Below, piece after piece: positions 56,276 through 63,919 of a stretch of 64,000 nt of DNA (the first letter of the stretch is position 1; the number at the start of each line of letters is the position of its first letter). Below the pieces are notes generated by a model. That model did no database searches. It was not told the origin of the DNA and saw only the letters and a list, made by a program, of their open reading frames with translations. The DNA comes from an uncultured Collinsella sp. (GTDB lineage Bacteria; Actinomycetota; Coriobacteriia; Coriobacteriales; Coriobacteriaceae): positions 29,443-93,442 of the forward strand of contig UQHT01000008.1 in assembly GCA_900540875.1 (NCBI GenBank), in the 5' to 3' direction. Made by a program: the position numbers and the translations under genes.

Positions 56276-56341
56276 GTTGAGTAGGGGAGTTGCCGGCGGC
56301 GTTGTGCTTGGATTGGCGGATGTGCGCCCGAAATCGGCAAC

Positions 56342-56363
56342 AAAAAAGCCGCCCGAAGGCGGC
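56342..56363 (-). terminator. Terminator of tRNA-Thr
   Basis: On the minus strand GCCGCC-TTCG-GGCGGC is followed by TTTTTT, starting 12 bp after the tRNA 3' end. Confidence 0.85.
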
Positions 56364-56375
56364 TATCTTGTGCAA

Positions 56376-56451
56376 TGGAGCCAGCGACCGGGCTCGAACC
56401 GGTGACCCCCGCTTTACGAGAGCGGTGCTCTACCAACTGAGCTACGCTGGC
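56376..56451 (-). tRNA. tRNA-Thr (anticodon CGT)
   Basis: 76 nt on the minus strand. The acceptor stem GCCAGCG/CGCTGGC is perfect, discriminator T and the CCA end is encoded. The D arm GCTCAGTTGGTAGAGC and T arm with TTCGAGC are normal. The anticodon stem CCGCT/AGCGG encloses CTCGTAA, giving anticodon CGT, which reads the threonine codon ACG. Confidence 0.96.
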
Positions 56452-56658
56452 GGCCATATGATGACGCAACTGAGGCGTCAACGGCTGTCTATGATACGGG
56501 ACATCGCACATCCGCGCAAGTGTTCTGACGGCTTTTCTCACTTTAAATGCACTAATATTAGAGGCGTGATGTCTGCAGTGCCCATTTGTTACTTGACCTG
56601 CTGTTGAGTTGGTGGTCGACGTCCCGCTCGTATGGGTCTCAAACAGAATGGGGCAGCC

Positions 56659-57141
56659 ATGGCTCAACCCAAGATTCTTCTTACGCGTATCGATGACCGT
56701 TTCATTTACGGGCAAGACGTTGAGCTGTGGAACGAAGCCGTGGGTTCCAACCTTGTCCTAATCGTCAACGATGAGATCGCGGCGGATTCGCGCCAATGGG
56801 CACCAATGAGGGTGGCGGTGCCAGAAGGCGTTTGGACGCGGTTTTTCTCGGTGCAAAGGACTATCGACATCATTCATACCGCAACGCCGCGTCAATGGAT
56901 CTTGATCATAGTGGCCTCACCCGCCGATGCGCTCGCGCTGGTTAAGGGTGGTGTGCCAATAACCAAGATCAGCATTGGCCATATGCAGGCAGGGGAGGGC
57001 AAGCGCTCTGCAACGCCTACCATTGCCGTAGACGATACGGACATCGCCGCCTTCAAAGAGTTGCAAAAGCTCGGCATAGAGCTAGAAATCCGCTATCTCC
57101 CCAGTTCCGCCCCCGACCCCATTGGCAATCTGTTCAACTGA
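56659..57141 (+). CDS. Degenerate EIIB paralogue without phospho-histidine
   Basis: 160 residues from the ATG at 56659, the same length as the EIIB at 46873 and alignable along its full length: LLTRIDDRFIYGQD here against LLTRIDNRLVHGQV there. The phospho-histidine at position 17 is tyrosine (codon TAC). The ISIGHMQAGEGKRSATPT and FKELQKLGIELEIRYLPSS regions are kept, as is an open frame, so it has been under selection. It cannot act in phosphotransfer as usual and may be a regulator or decoy. No other PTS subunit is adjacent. The ATG at 56632 would add nine residues. Confidence 0.85.
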   Translation: MAQPKILLTRIDDRFIYGQDVELWNEAVGSNLVLIVNDEIAADSRQWAPMRVAVPEGVWTRFFSVQRTIDIIHTATPRQWILIIVASPADALALVKGGVPITKISIGHMQAGEGKRSATPTIAVDDTDIAAFKELQKLGIELEIRYLPSSAPDPIGNLFN

Positions 57142-57169
57142 TCCCTTGGGGACGGAGGAAAACGGATCA
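57139..57169. repeat. REP-like hairpin after the EIIB paralogue
   Basis: TGATCC (57139-57144, using the stop codon) and GGATCA (57164-57169) flank a core with TTGGGGACGG; TTTT follows. The plan matches 10155-10189. Confidence 0.5.
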
Positions 57170-57208
57170 TTTTGCCCTTGCGAGGGACGCGCGCGATGCC
57201 GCCTGTCA

Positions 57209-57360
57209 AAAACTATGCCCATTTACTACGTTTGATTGGCTATCGTCGAGCATGTCGAATTTGAGATAAACAAAACCGCAGGTATACTGCTCACAAATGT
57301 AACAAAAACCGGTGCATGGTCGAGCATCCCGGGCTAAACGTAGTAAATGGGCATAGTTTT
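57209..57360. repeat. 152-bp element bounded by 25-bp perfect inverted repeats
   Basis: 57209-57233 (beginning AAAACTATGCCCATTT) is the exact reverse complement of 57336-57360. The ends resemble those of the 6504-6703 element (CAAAAA, ATGCC, TACT and GTT in the same order). The inside holds a promoter (57261-57288) and two copies of GTCGAGCAT. It lies between convergent genes, like the first element. Confidence 0.75.
57261..57288 (+). promoter_or_regulatory. Promoter inside the inverted-repeat element
   Basis: TTGAGA (57261-57266), 16-bp spacer, TATACT (57283-57288). It would transcribe the right end of the element toward the galM terminator; no gene lies in that direction, so it may make a short non-coding RNA. 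Confidence 0.5.
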
Positions 57361-57405
57361 GATATGTCACTCATACAGTCACAGAAAAAACGAGCCTAAA
57401 AGATG

Positions 57406-57440
57406 AAAAAGCGCCCGCTGGCGGTGGTGCCGGCGGGCGC
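57406..57440 (-). terminator. Terminator of galM
   Basis: GCGCCCGC and GCGGGCGC on the minus strand followed by TTTTTC. Confidence 0.85.
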
Positions 57441-57467
57441 TGCTGTGCGATATGTCGCGTTGCGGGC

Positions 57468-58520
57468 TTAGTGCCTCATAAAGTGGTATTCGATCACATT
57501 GCTGTAGGGATGGCCCGGGCCCACAATGCCCTGCGGGAACAGAGGCTGGTGCGGCGTGTCGGGGTACATCTCGGCCTCGAGGGCAAAGCCGGCGCCCCAG
57601 CCATAGTTGGCATCGTCCTTGGCGTGCTCGTCGCCCAGCCAGTTGCCGGTGTAGAGCTGCACGCCCGGGGCAGTGGTGTAGTAGTCCATCTCACGACCGG
57701 TCCACATCTCCTCGACGTGCATCGCGCGGCGCAGGTTGCGGCCGTACTGATAGCCATCGATGCACAGGCAGTGATCGTAGCCACGGGCCTGCTTGATCTG
57801 CGGGTCGTCGGCCTCCATGCCGGGTGCGACGGGGCGAAGCTCGCGAAAGTCAAACGGTGTTCCCTCGACCGGAGCAATCTCGCCGGTGGGGATGTTCTGC
57901 TCGTTAATGGGCAGGTAGTGGGCGGCGTTGGCGACAAAGAAATGTTCGCAGTCCATGCCGGCGTTATGGCCTGCAAGGTTAAAGTACGTGTGGTTGGTCA
58001 TGGACACGTAGGTGGCGCGGTCGCTCTCGCAGCCATAATCGATGCGGAAGACGCCGGTGCGCGTAACGGTAAACACGGCCGTAAAGGTTCGGTTGCCGGG
58101 CAGGCCCAGCTCGCCATCCTTAAGCGAGGTGGTCATGCGCACGGCGTTATGGACCTCGTCGAGCTCAACATCCCACACACGTTTGTGCAGGCCGTGCTCA
58201 AGGTCGCTGTGCAGGTTGTTGGCGCCCTCGTTGGCGGGCATATGCCAGTCCGTGCCGTCGATGGCGATCGTGGCGCCAGCGGTGCGGTTTGCCACGGGGC
58301 CGATGGTCGCACCAAAGCAGGCGGGGTTGTCAAAGTAATCCTCGAGCTTATCGAAGCCCAGCACCACATCGCGCACGTTGCCGGGAATGTCGGGCACATC
58401 GATACCAAGCACCGTGGCGCCATAGTCCATAATGCGAACGCAGATCTCGGGCCCGTCGAGGGTGTAACGATGAACGGGGGTACCGCACGGCGCGGTGCCG
58501 AAAAGCTCGGAAGTGATCAT
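57468..58520 (-). CDS. galM: Aldose 1-epimerase (galactose mutarotase)
   Basis: A 350-residue mutarotase. The family landmarks are RIMDYGATVLGIDVPD near 30, ATIGPVANRTAGATI, NNLHSDLEHGLHKRVWD, the catalytic histidine in MTNHTYFNLAGH near 180, and GVQLYTGNWLGDEH; the catalytic glutamate is likely in GAGFALEAEMYPDTPH near 318. The start at 58520 (MITSELFG) has AGGAA before it. It is divergent from a DeoR regulator, with 206 bp between, which is the likely control region. Confidence 0.93.
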   Translation of the reverse strand: MITSELFGTAPCGTPVHRYTLDGPEICVRIMDYGATVLGIDVPDIPGNVRDVVLGFDKLEDYFDNPACFGATIGPVANRTAGATIAIDGTDWHMPANEGANNLHSDLEHGLHKRVWDVELDEVHNAVRMTTSLKDGELGLPGNRTFTAVFTVTRTGVFRIDYGCESDRATYVSMTNHTYFNLAGHNAGMDCEHFFVANAAHYLPINEQNIPTGEIAPVEGTPFDFRELRPVAPGMEADDPQIKQARGYDHCLCIDGYQYGRNLRRAMHVEEMWTGREMDYYTTAPGVQLYTGNWLGDEHAKDDANYGWGAGFALEAEMYPDTPHQPLFPQGIVGPGHPYSNVIEYHFMRH

Positions 58521-58726
58521 TTGGTTCCTAACATCGAGGTATTTCCGACAAACTGTAGCGCGAACAGGCGAGATTATCACTACACCCCACTAAAGCTGGG
58601 GGTATTTTTCTCAAAAAAGTGATGATTGGAGCTGTGCGGGCGTTCATTTTTGACGCGTACGAGTCTGATACAATTTGTTCGTTACTGTTTGAATGATATG
58701 CGCGCAAAGAACGGCGAGGATTCATC

Positions 58727-59491
58727 GTGATTAAGGCAGAGCGACAGGATAAGGTTCGTCAGCTGCTCGAGGAGCAGGGCACGGTCTCGGTCAAAGAGAT
58801 TTCGGATGCGTTGGGCGTTTCGGACATGACGATTCGCCGCGACCTCGAAGAACTTGCGAGCCTAGGCGAGATCGAGCGCGTGCACGGCGGAGCCCGCAGT
58901 GCACAGGGCCGTCCGCACGCTATGTTGCGCCATGAGTATTCGCACAGCGAAAAGCGCACTAAGCATGCCGAGGAAAAGCTGCAGATTGCGCGCCGTGCTG
59001 TGGAGCTTATCGAGGAGGGCTCGACCATCTTTTTGGGCACGGGCACCACGGTTGAGCAGATGGCCTCGATGCTGCCGACGTTTCGCCTGCGCATTGTGAC
59101 CAATTCGCTTTCGGTGTTTAACCTGCTCGAGGCGCGCGAAGACTGCGAGCTGTGCCTCGTGGGCGGTATGTACCGTCGCCGCACCGCCGCTTTTGTGGGA
59201 CCAACGGCCGAGGATACCCTGCGCGCGCTGGGCATCGATGCGGCGTTTATCGGCGCCAACGGCATCTTGGACGGTGACGTGTCTACGTCCAACATGGACG
59301 AGGGCCGTATCCAGCAGCTCGCTTTTAGCAAGGCAGACTCGCGCTATCTGATCGCCGACTCCAGCAAGATCGGCAAACGCGACTTCTACACCTTCTGCCG
59401 CCTGGACAATTTGGACGCTGTGGTGTGTGAGCCGGGTATCGCCGCCGAGGACCGCACTGCCATCGAGGAGCACACGCAGGTCATTTGCTAG
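58727..59491 (+). CDS. DeoR-family sugar regulator
   Basis: A 254-residue repressor. The GUG start at 58727 follows GGCGAGGA. The DNA-binding domain is VSVKEISDALGVSDMTIRRDLEELASLGEIERVHGGAR (20-57). The sugar-phosphate-sensing ISO-like domain has FLGTGTTVEQMA, VTNSLSV, LVGGMYRRRTAAFVGP and IGANGI, then LIADSSKIGKR. It resembles LacR/GatR-type regulators that sense tagatose or other sugar phosphates; galM is its divergent partner. Confidence 0.92.
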   Translation: MIKAERQDKVRQLLEEQGTVSVKEISDALGVSDMTIRRDLEELASLGEIERVHGGARSAQGRPHAMLRHEYSHSEKRTKHAEEKLQIARRAVELIEEGSTIFLGTGTTVEQMASMLPTFRLRIVTNSLSVFNLLEAREDCELCLVGGMYRRRTAAFVGPTAEDTLRALGIDAAFIGANGILDGDVSTSNMDEGRIQQLAFSKADSRYLIADSSKIGKRDFYTFCRLDNLDAVVCEPGIAAEDRTAIEEHTQVIC

Positions 59492-59505
59492 CGAGTGCCG
59501 CCGTG

Positions 59506-59811
59506 CTAGATCAGGCGGGCGTAGTCCTGTGACTGGTGAAAGACGTGGGCGATATAGATCGCATCGCGCTCAAACTTGTAAAGGCACGCGTAGTTGTTGA
59601 CGGGAAACGATCGATAATTGCGTGTCGCCAGTTCCCGTATGTGGGAGAGGGGCCGTAGGAGCGACTGCTCGCGAAGCAGGTCAAGCTGATATTCAAACTC
59701 GGCAACATAATTGCCCGCTGCACGTGGATTCATGAGGATTTGAGCAAGGTATCCGACAATACTCTCGTACTCATATCGTGCGCTTTTGAGTATTACGACG
59801 TTATAGGTCAT
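59506..59811 (-). CDS. RelE/ParE family toxin
   Basis: A 101-residue toxin-like protein. MTYNVVILKSARYEYESIVGYLAQI, then LLREQSLLRP, the arginine-rich ELATRNYRSFPVNNYACLYKF and IAHVFHQSQDYARLI match ParE/RelE plasmid-stabilisation folds. Family members either cut mRNA at the ribosome or poison gyrase; which one cannot be told. It starts inside the end of the antitoxin gene (11-bp overlap), the standard coupled arrangement. Confidence 0.88.
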   Translation of the reverse strand: MTYNVVILKSARYEYESIVGYLAQILMNPRAAGNYVAEFEYQLDLLREQSLLRPLSHIRELATRNYRSFPVNNYACLYKFERDAIYIAHVFHQSQDYARLI

Positions 59812-60067
59812 ATTTGTCTCGCATCGCGGTCGCGAAGGAGTCGTAGTCGCTGTAGTCGCCTTGCGATATCTCGTCTTCTGCCAGCATCATACGAGACAGC
59901 AGCTTGGCTTTGGCGATTTCTTCTTGCATGAGGCGATACTGGTCGCTGCTGATGCAGTGCATGGCCTCGTAGCCGTTCTTAGTTACGGTGACGTCGCGCT
60001 CAGACTCAACAAGTGCGGTGAATGTGGCAGTGTCCTTCATGTCTCGGACGGGCACACAGATGGGCAT
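59801..60067 (-). CDS. Phd/YefM-type antitoxin
   Basis: An 88-residue antitoxin. MPICVPVRDMKDTATFTALVESERDVTVTKNGYEAMHCISSDQYRLMQEEI is the Phd/YefM N-terminal DNA-binding domain; the C-terminal part with acidic SQGDYSDYDSFATAMRDKYDL would wrap the toxin. AGGAGAT is 5 nt before the ATG at 60067; a longer frame from 60103 is not supported. Such antitoxins repress their own promoter. The upstream region is rich in hairpins. Confidence 0.88.
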   Translation of the reverse strand: MPICVPVRDMKDTATFTALVESERDVTVTKNGYEAMHCISSDQYRLMQEEIAKAKLLSRMMLAEDEISQGDYSDYDSFATAMRDKYDL

Positions 60068-60120
60068 AGGTATCTCCTTCGCATTGGGACATAGTTGTGC
60101 CACGTCATAAAAAATTGTCG

Positions 60121-60203
60121 GCGCCGCTGAATTGTCTCAATCTGTAACAGGTAGGACCGAAAAGTTCGGTTAGATGTTACGGATTGAGACAAACGTGCGG
60201 CGC
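60121..60203. repeat. Nested 83-bp stem-loop
   Basis: Outer GCGCCGC/GCGGCGC, middle TTGTCTCAATCTGTAACA (60132-60149) with its near-complement at 60175-60192 (one wobble), inner ACCGAA/TTCGGT at 60156-60170. The three stems are collinear and form a single rod. Confidence 0.75.
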
Positions 60204-60548
60204 GGGCCGCTCAAAAGCAAAAAAGGCAGATACGACCAAGGATGCGGGGCATCTACCGGGAAGGTCGTATCCGCCACACGGAAAGAGGCGCATGGACGCA
60301 GCGCCCATGCAATCGGGATTGGTAAGGTGCTCAATCGCGCGCGATAGTCGCGGCGGCCGGTGGAGCAGGCTTGCAAGCAGGGGCAAGTGACACGCTCAAC
60401 ACGATTCTAAAAACAAAAAGGCCAGGATGCAGTTCATCCGGTGGTGTGTTCATCGCCTTCGTTGCCAGATTGCTCTGCACGCTGGCGCGTTGCGACGAGT
60501 TATGAGCCCATATCATGCTGAGAAGGCAAAGCCCAAGAACAAAAGTAT

Positions 60549-60575
60549 CCCCGTCGGACCTAAGTTCCGACGGGG
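60549..60575 (-). terminator. Terminator of the D-2-hydroxyacid dehydrogenase gene
   Basis: A perfect 10-bp stem (CCCCGTCGGA and complement), loop of 7, followed on the minus strand by ATACTTTTGTT. It lies 34 bp after the gene's stop. Confidence 0.65.
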
Positions 60576-60608
60576 GCTAAGGTGCGCTATCGCGCTGAAT
60601 GGGTGTGA

Positions 60609-61598
60609 TTACAATTGAGTGGCACAGGTACCCTCAACCATAGCGGGAACAGCGGCAACGCCCTGCTCGACCATGCAGTTTACATCGATATCGGTGTAGA
60701 ACGCGATGTGGTTGGTGAGCAGCACGTTGGGGAACTGGCGTAGGTAAGCCATCTTGCGGTTGGCAAGAATGTCGTGCATACGGTTCTCATGGTAGATGCC
60801 CACTTCGTCCTCGAAGACGTCCATAGCAAGCGCACCGATCTTTTCGGACTCAATCGCCTCGATGACGGCATCGGTGTCGATGAGCTCACCGCGCGAGACG
60901 TTGACGATGGTCACATCTTCGCGCATCTTGGCGATGGCATCGGCATTGATGATGCCGCGGGTGGAGTCCATGAGGGGCACGTGCAGGGTGATGACGTCGG
61001 AGTTGGCAACGAGCGTATCCATGTCAACGTACTCGAGGCTGTCGCGGTTTGCCAGCTCGGCATTGGGGTAGGGATCGTAGGCCAAGATCTTGCAGCCAAA
61101 GCCGGAGAGGTTGTCGATGACGGTGCGACCAATGCGGCCGGTGCCAACTACGCCCACGGTCAGCGTGCGCAGTTCGCGGCCCAGCAGCCCGTCCAGGGAG
61201 TAGTCATTCACCTGCTGGCGCCAAATGGCGGCCTTGCAGCGGCGCAAGGCCATCAGGATGAGCATAACGGTGAACTCGGCAACGCCGTAGGGCGGATAGG
61301 CGGTGTTGCACACCTTGATGCCCAGCTCCTGGGCGCGCTTGACGTCCACGTGGTTGAAGCCGACGCAGCGGATAGCGATGTAACGAACGCCCAGCTCGTG
61401 CGCGCGCTCCACCAAAGCGGCGGACATCACGGATTTGTTGTTGATGATGATTCCCTCGCAGCCTGCAACGGAGTCAATGTTAGCTTCGGAGAGGATTTGA
61501 GTGTCAAAGGAGATGGAGTAGCCTGCTGGAAGATTGGCGGCAGCGCGCATGTAGGCGGCGACCTCGTCGTCGCGCAATTCGAACAGTCTGATGTTCAT
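60609..61598 (-). CDS. D-2-hydroxyacid dehydrogenase (D-lactate type)
   Basis: A 329-residue NAD enzyme. NAD-binding GVVGTGRIGRTVID near 150-163; substrate arginine in IVNVSRGELIDTDAV near 233; glutamate in DVFEDEVGIYHENR near 262; catalytic histidine in LLTNHIAFYTD near 297. The NRMHDI and HIAFYT segments and length fit D-lactate/D-2-hydroxyisocaproate dehydrogenases (LdhA, HdhD, VanH group). The likely reaction is pyruvate or a 2-oxoacid to the D-hydroxy acid, serving NAD recycling in fermentation. Monocistronic. Confidence 0.92.
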   Translation of the reverse strand: MNIRLFELRDDEVAAYMRAAANLPAGYSISFDTQILSEANIDSVAGCEGIIINNKSVMSAALVERAHELGVRYIAIRCVGFNHVDVKRAQELGIKVCNTAYPPYGVAEFTVMLILMALRRCKAAIWRQQVNDYSLDGLLGRELRTLTVGVVGTGRIGRTVIDNLSGFGCKILAYDPYPNAELANRDSLEYVDMDTLVANSDVITLHVPLMDSTRGIINADAIAKMREDVTIVNVSRGELIDTDAVIEAIESEKIGALAMDVFEDEVGIYHENRMHDILANRKMAYLRQFPNVLLTNHIAFYTDIDVNCMVEQGVAAVPAMVEGTCATQL

Positions 61599-61763
61599 AG
61601 CGTTCCTTTTCTATGTCGGCGTATGATACGTCGCGGCCGGTGCCCGTGTGGCCCGTCCGCCGCGCTCGGGGATACCGTTCCCGTGGCGCGTTCATCGTCG
61701 TTACGATAATAGGCGGGTTTTTCGTGCTGCAACATCGCATAACCAGCACTTCCACGATTGCTA

Positions 61764-61782
61764 TTTCACCTACGCGGTGAAA
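61764..61782. promoter_or_regulatory. Palindrome TTTCACC-N5-GGTGAAA
   Basis: A perfect 7-bp inverted repeat with TACGC between the arms, 20 bp before the -35 box of the PRD-regulator gene. It is a candidate operator. Confidence 0.45.
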
Positions 61783-61801
61783 GATTTGAATGCGCGTGAA
61801 A

Positions 61802-61830
61802 TTGGCAGGTCCTATGACGGAAGGTATAGT
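61802..61830 (+). promoter_or_regulatory. Promoter of the PRD-regulator gene
   Basis: TTGGCA (61802-61807), 17-bp spacer, TATAGT (61825-61830), about 27 bp before the GUG start. Confidence 0.6.
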
Positions 61831-61857
61831 TATCTGAGACGATGATAGGAGGGTGCC

Positions 61858-63768
61858 GTGAGTTCCGATCGAAGCAGGGAAATTGTTCGTATTCTCGAAA
61901 GCGGGGCGTCCTGGACCACGGCGTCTCAGATCGCTTCGCAGGTTGGATGCTCTTCCCGTACTGTCAAAAGCGACATCACCGCGCTGAATCGCACCCATGA
62001 GGGCATGATTGTTGCCAGCTCGAAGGGCTATCGTATCGAGGATGCCACAGCAGCGGCGCAGCTGCTGTCGCAGCAGGCGAACGAGGTGCCGCAGACGGCC
62101 GAGGCGCGCAAGCGTTATATTCTGTTTGAACTGCTGATGCGCCACCGCAAGGTGCGCGCGGCTGATTTGGCGGAAAGCCTCTATATCTCGCTTGCGACGC
62201 TCGATAATGAGCTGGTTGCCATCAAACGAGAGTTGTCCGGGTACGGCCTGGTGCTGCGTTCGCGCGCGGGCTCGCTGTATATCGAGGGCAGTGCATCGGG
62301 TGAGAAGAAGATGGTCAACCAGCTGATCTTTGACGAGACGAAGGACTATTTCAGCCAAATCGACCTTATCAATCGCTATTTCCCCAAGCTCGACCTCGCG
62401 CAGTTGCAGGAGCGCATCGACGCATGCCTGAAGCGCCGCGGGTTCTACATCAACGGCTATGCGCTCTCGAGCCTCATCATACATATTGCCATCTTCGTGG
62501 AGCGCACAAGCAATGGGTTCGAGTCGGTACCGACGACGGTCAAGGCGGCTCAGCCCGCCGGTAACGAGGCGCGCGAGGGTCTTGACGAGGTGGCGGGTGA
62601 GGTTTGCGCGGCTATCGAGGACCTTTTCTCTGTGCTCGTGTCCGATGCCGATCGCGATGCCGTCCGCTTGATGCTGGGTGCAAACTTGATTCATGCGAAT
62701 CGTTTTGAACCAAGTGACCCGGAGCACCGGCATGCGCGCGAGCTGTTGGGTGCGATTGTGGAGCGCGTGCACGATCAATTCGGGCTTAATTTGAGCGATG
62801 GCGAGTTTGAGCTTCGTTTCTCTCTGCATCTGGCCAATATGCTATCCCGCGTGCGCTGCGGGATGCTGTTGCGTAACCCGCAGCTCGAGGCCATCAAGAG
62901 CAGTCAACCGTTTATTTACGATGTTGCGGTGTTTGTCGCCGATGTCATCGCTGCGGAGACCGGCGTTTCTGTCAACGAAGACGAAATCGCCTACATCGCG
63001 CTCCACGTGGGGTGCTTGGTGGAGGGGCAGCGCGCCAATGCCGATAAACTGCATGCGCTGGTGGTGTGCACACGTCACAACGCCTACGAGACTCATATCG
63101 ACAGTTTCCTCGATGCCCTTGATGCTTGTGTGGTGGTTGAGGGTATCGTGCCTGCCATCGACGCGGCGGGTGACATCTCGCGCGTTGACCTCGTGATTTC
63201 AACCGTGCCGCTGTCGGGGTATTGCCCGGTACCGGTGGTTAATGTCTCTCCGTTCTTTAGCAAGCAAGATATTTCGCTGATGCGTGAGCGTGTCGAAGCG
63301 CTGCTTAAGGCGCGCCTGCGGACAAACCTTGAGTGCAGCATGCGCACCTTCTTCACCGAGGATTTCTTTGCGATCGAGCCCGAGGTTGACGATTGGCGCG
63401 ATGCGATTTGCAAGATGAGTGCGCCGCTGATCGAGGGTGGCTACGCGTTTGAGAATTTTACTGAGCGCCTACTGGAGCGTGAGGACATCAGCTCCAGTGC
63501 ATACTGTGACATCGCGATGCCACACCCGCTCGATATGGACGCCAAGCGCACTGCCGTCTCGGTCGCTCTGTTCCCGCGCGGCCTTGCGTGGAACAACGCG
63601 ACGGTGCATGCGGTGATCATGCTGTCGATTACCCGTGATGACCGGGCGTTTTTTGGCGAGCTGTTCAATTACATCTCGGGCGTGCTACTCAAGCCCGGTG
63701 CTGTGCGCGCCATCTCCCATGCAAAAAGCTACCAGGAGTTCTTGGACGCCCTGTTGCGTTGTGCGTAG
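61858..63768 (+). CDS. PRD-containing PTS-controlled transcription activator
   Basis: A 636-residue regulator, GUG start at 61858 five nt after AGGAGGG. Order of domains: N-terminal helix-turn-helix (TASQIASQVGCSSRTVKSDI, about 22-41), a second HTH (AADLAESLYISLATLDNELVAI, 100-121), PRD1 with LIIHIAIFVERTS near 205, PRD2 with IAYIALHVGCLVEG near 380, an EIIB-like part (VDLVISTVPL), and a C-terminal EIIA2-like domain with the histidine in CDIAMPHPLDM near 558. It has the MtlR/LicR-type layout and DNA-binding, not the RNA-binding CAT domain. No PTS permease is adjacent, so its regulon is unknown. Confidence 0.9.
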   Translation: MSSDRSREIVRILESGASWTTASQIASQVGCSSRTVKSDITALNRTHEGMIVASSKGYRIEDATAAAQLLSQQANEVPQTAEARKRYILFELLMRHRKVRAADLAESLYISLATLDNELVAIKRELSGYGLVLRSRAGSLYIEGSASGEKKMVNQLIFDETKDYFSQIDLINRYFPKLDLAQLQERIDACLKRRGFYINGYALSSLIIHIAIFVERTSNGFESVPTTVKAAQPAGNEAREGLDEVAGEVCAAIEDLFSVLVSDADRDAVRLMLGANLIHANRFEPSDPEHRHARELLGAIVERVHDQFGLNLSDGEFELRFSLHLANMLSRVRCGMLLRNPQLEAIKSSQPFIYDVAVFVADVIAAETGVSVNEDEIAYIALHVGCLVEGQRANADKLHALVVCTRHNAYETHIDSFLDALDACVVVEGIVPAIDAAGDISRVDLVISTVPLSGYCPVPVVNVSPFFSKQDISLMRERVEALLKARLRTNLECSMRTFFTEDFFAIEPEVDDWRDAICKMSAPLIEGGYAFENFTERLLEREDISSSAYCDIAMPHPLDMDAKRTAVSVALFPRGLAWNNATVHAVIMLSITRDDRAFFGELFNYISGVLLKPGAVRAISHAKSYQEFLDALLRCA

Positions 63769-63796
63769 GATTTGCGTACAAGCGGGGGTGGCTACG

Positions 63797-63919
63797 TCAA
63801 AAAGGCCCTCCGTCGGGTGGTCGCCTTCTCGCTTGTCGCTTCGCGACATTTCAACTCATAAATAACAACGCCCGCTCGAGCACATACTCGGGCGGGCGTT
63901 GCATGAAAGGAGGGCCTTT
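63797..63919. repeat. Nested inverted repeats after the PRD gene
   Basis: AAAGGCCCTCC (63801-63811) is the exact complement of 63909-63919 (GGAGGGCCTTT). Inside, CAACGCCCGC (63866-63875) pairs with 63892-63901, with a further CGAG/CTCG stem. It lies 30 bp after the stop. There is no U tract. The remaining bases to the window end hold no supported gene. Confidence 0.65.

Larger units (their letters stand above)
57142..57467. other. Convergent intergenic region, no gene called
   Basis: A 326-bp stretch between the EIIB paralogue and galM. It holds a REP-like hairpin, the 152-bp inverted-repeat element with its inner promoter, and the galM terminator. A 27-codon frame from about 57315 to 57401 has no ribosome site and is not called. 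Confidence 0.6.
60068..60608. other. 541-bp gene-free region dense in hairpins
   Basis: Contains a nested stem-loop at 60121-60203, GATACGACC/GGTCGTATC at 60229-60271 (arms extend to 60225-60275), GATGC/GCATC at 60241-60253, GCATGG/CCATGC at 60290-60310, and the terminator at 60549-60575. Short open frames on both strands have no ribosome sites and odd composition. The region looks like one or more structured RNAs or a repeat cluster. Confidence 0.5.

Noticed and set aside
57315..57401. A 27-codon peptide inside and after the inverted-repeat element
   Set aside because: No Shine-Dalgarno sequence, and part of it is just the repeat arm; kept only as a remark.
60187..60390. Small open frames on both strands in the hairpin block
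   Set aside because: They mirror each other across inverted repeats, lack ribosome sites and have no recognisable fold.
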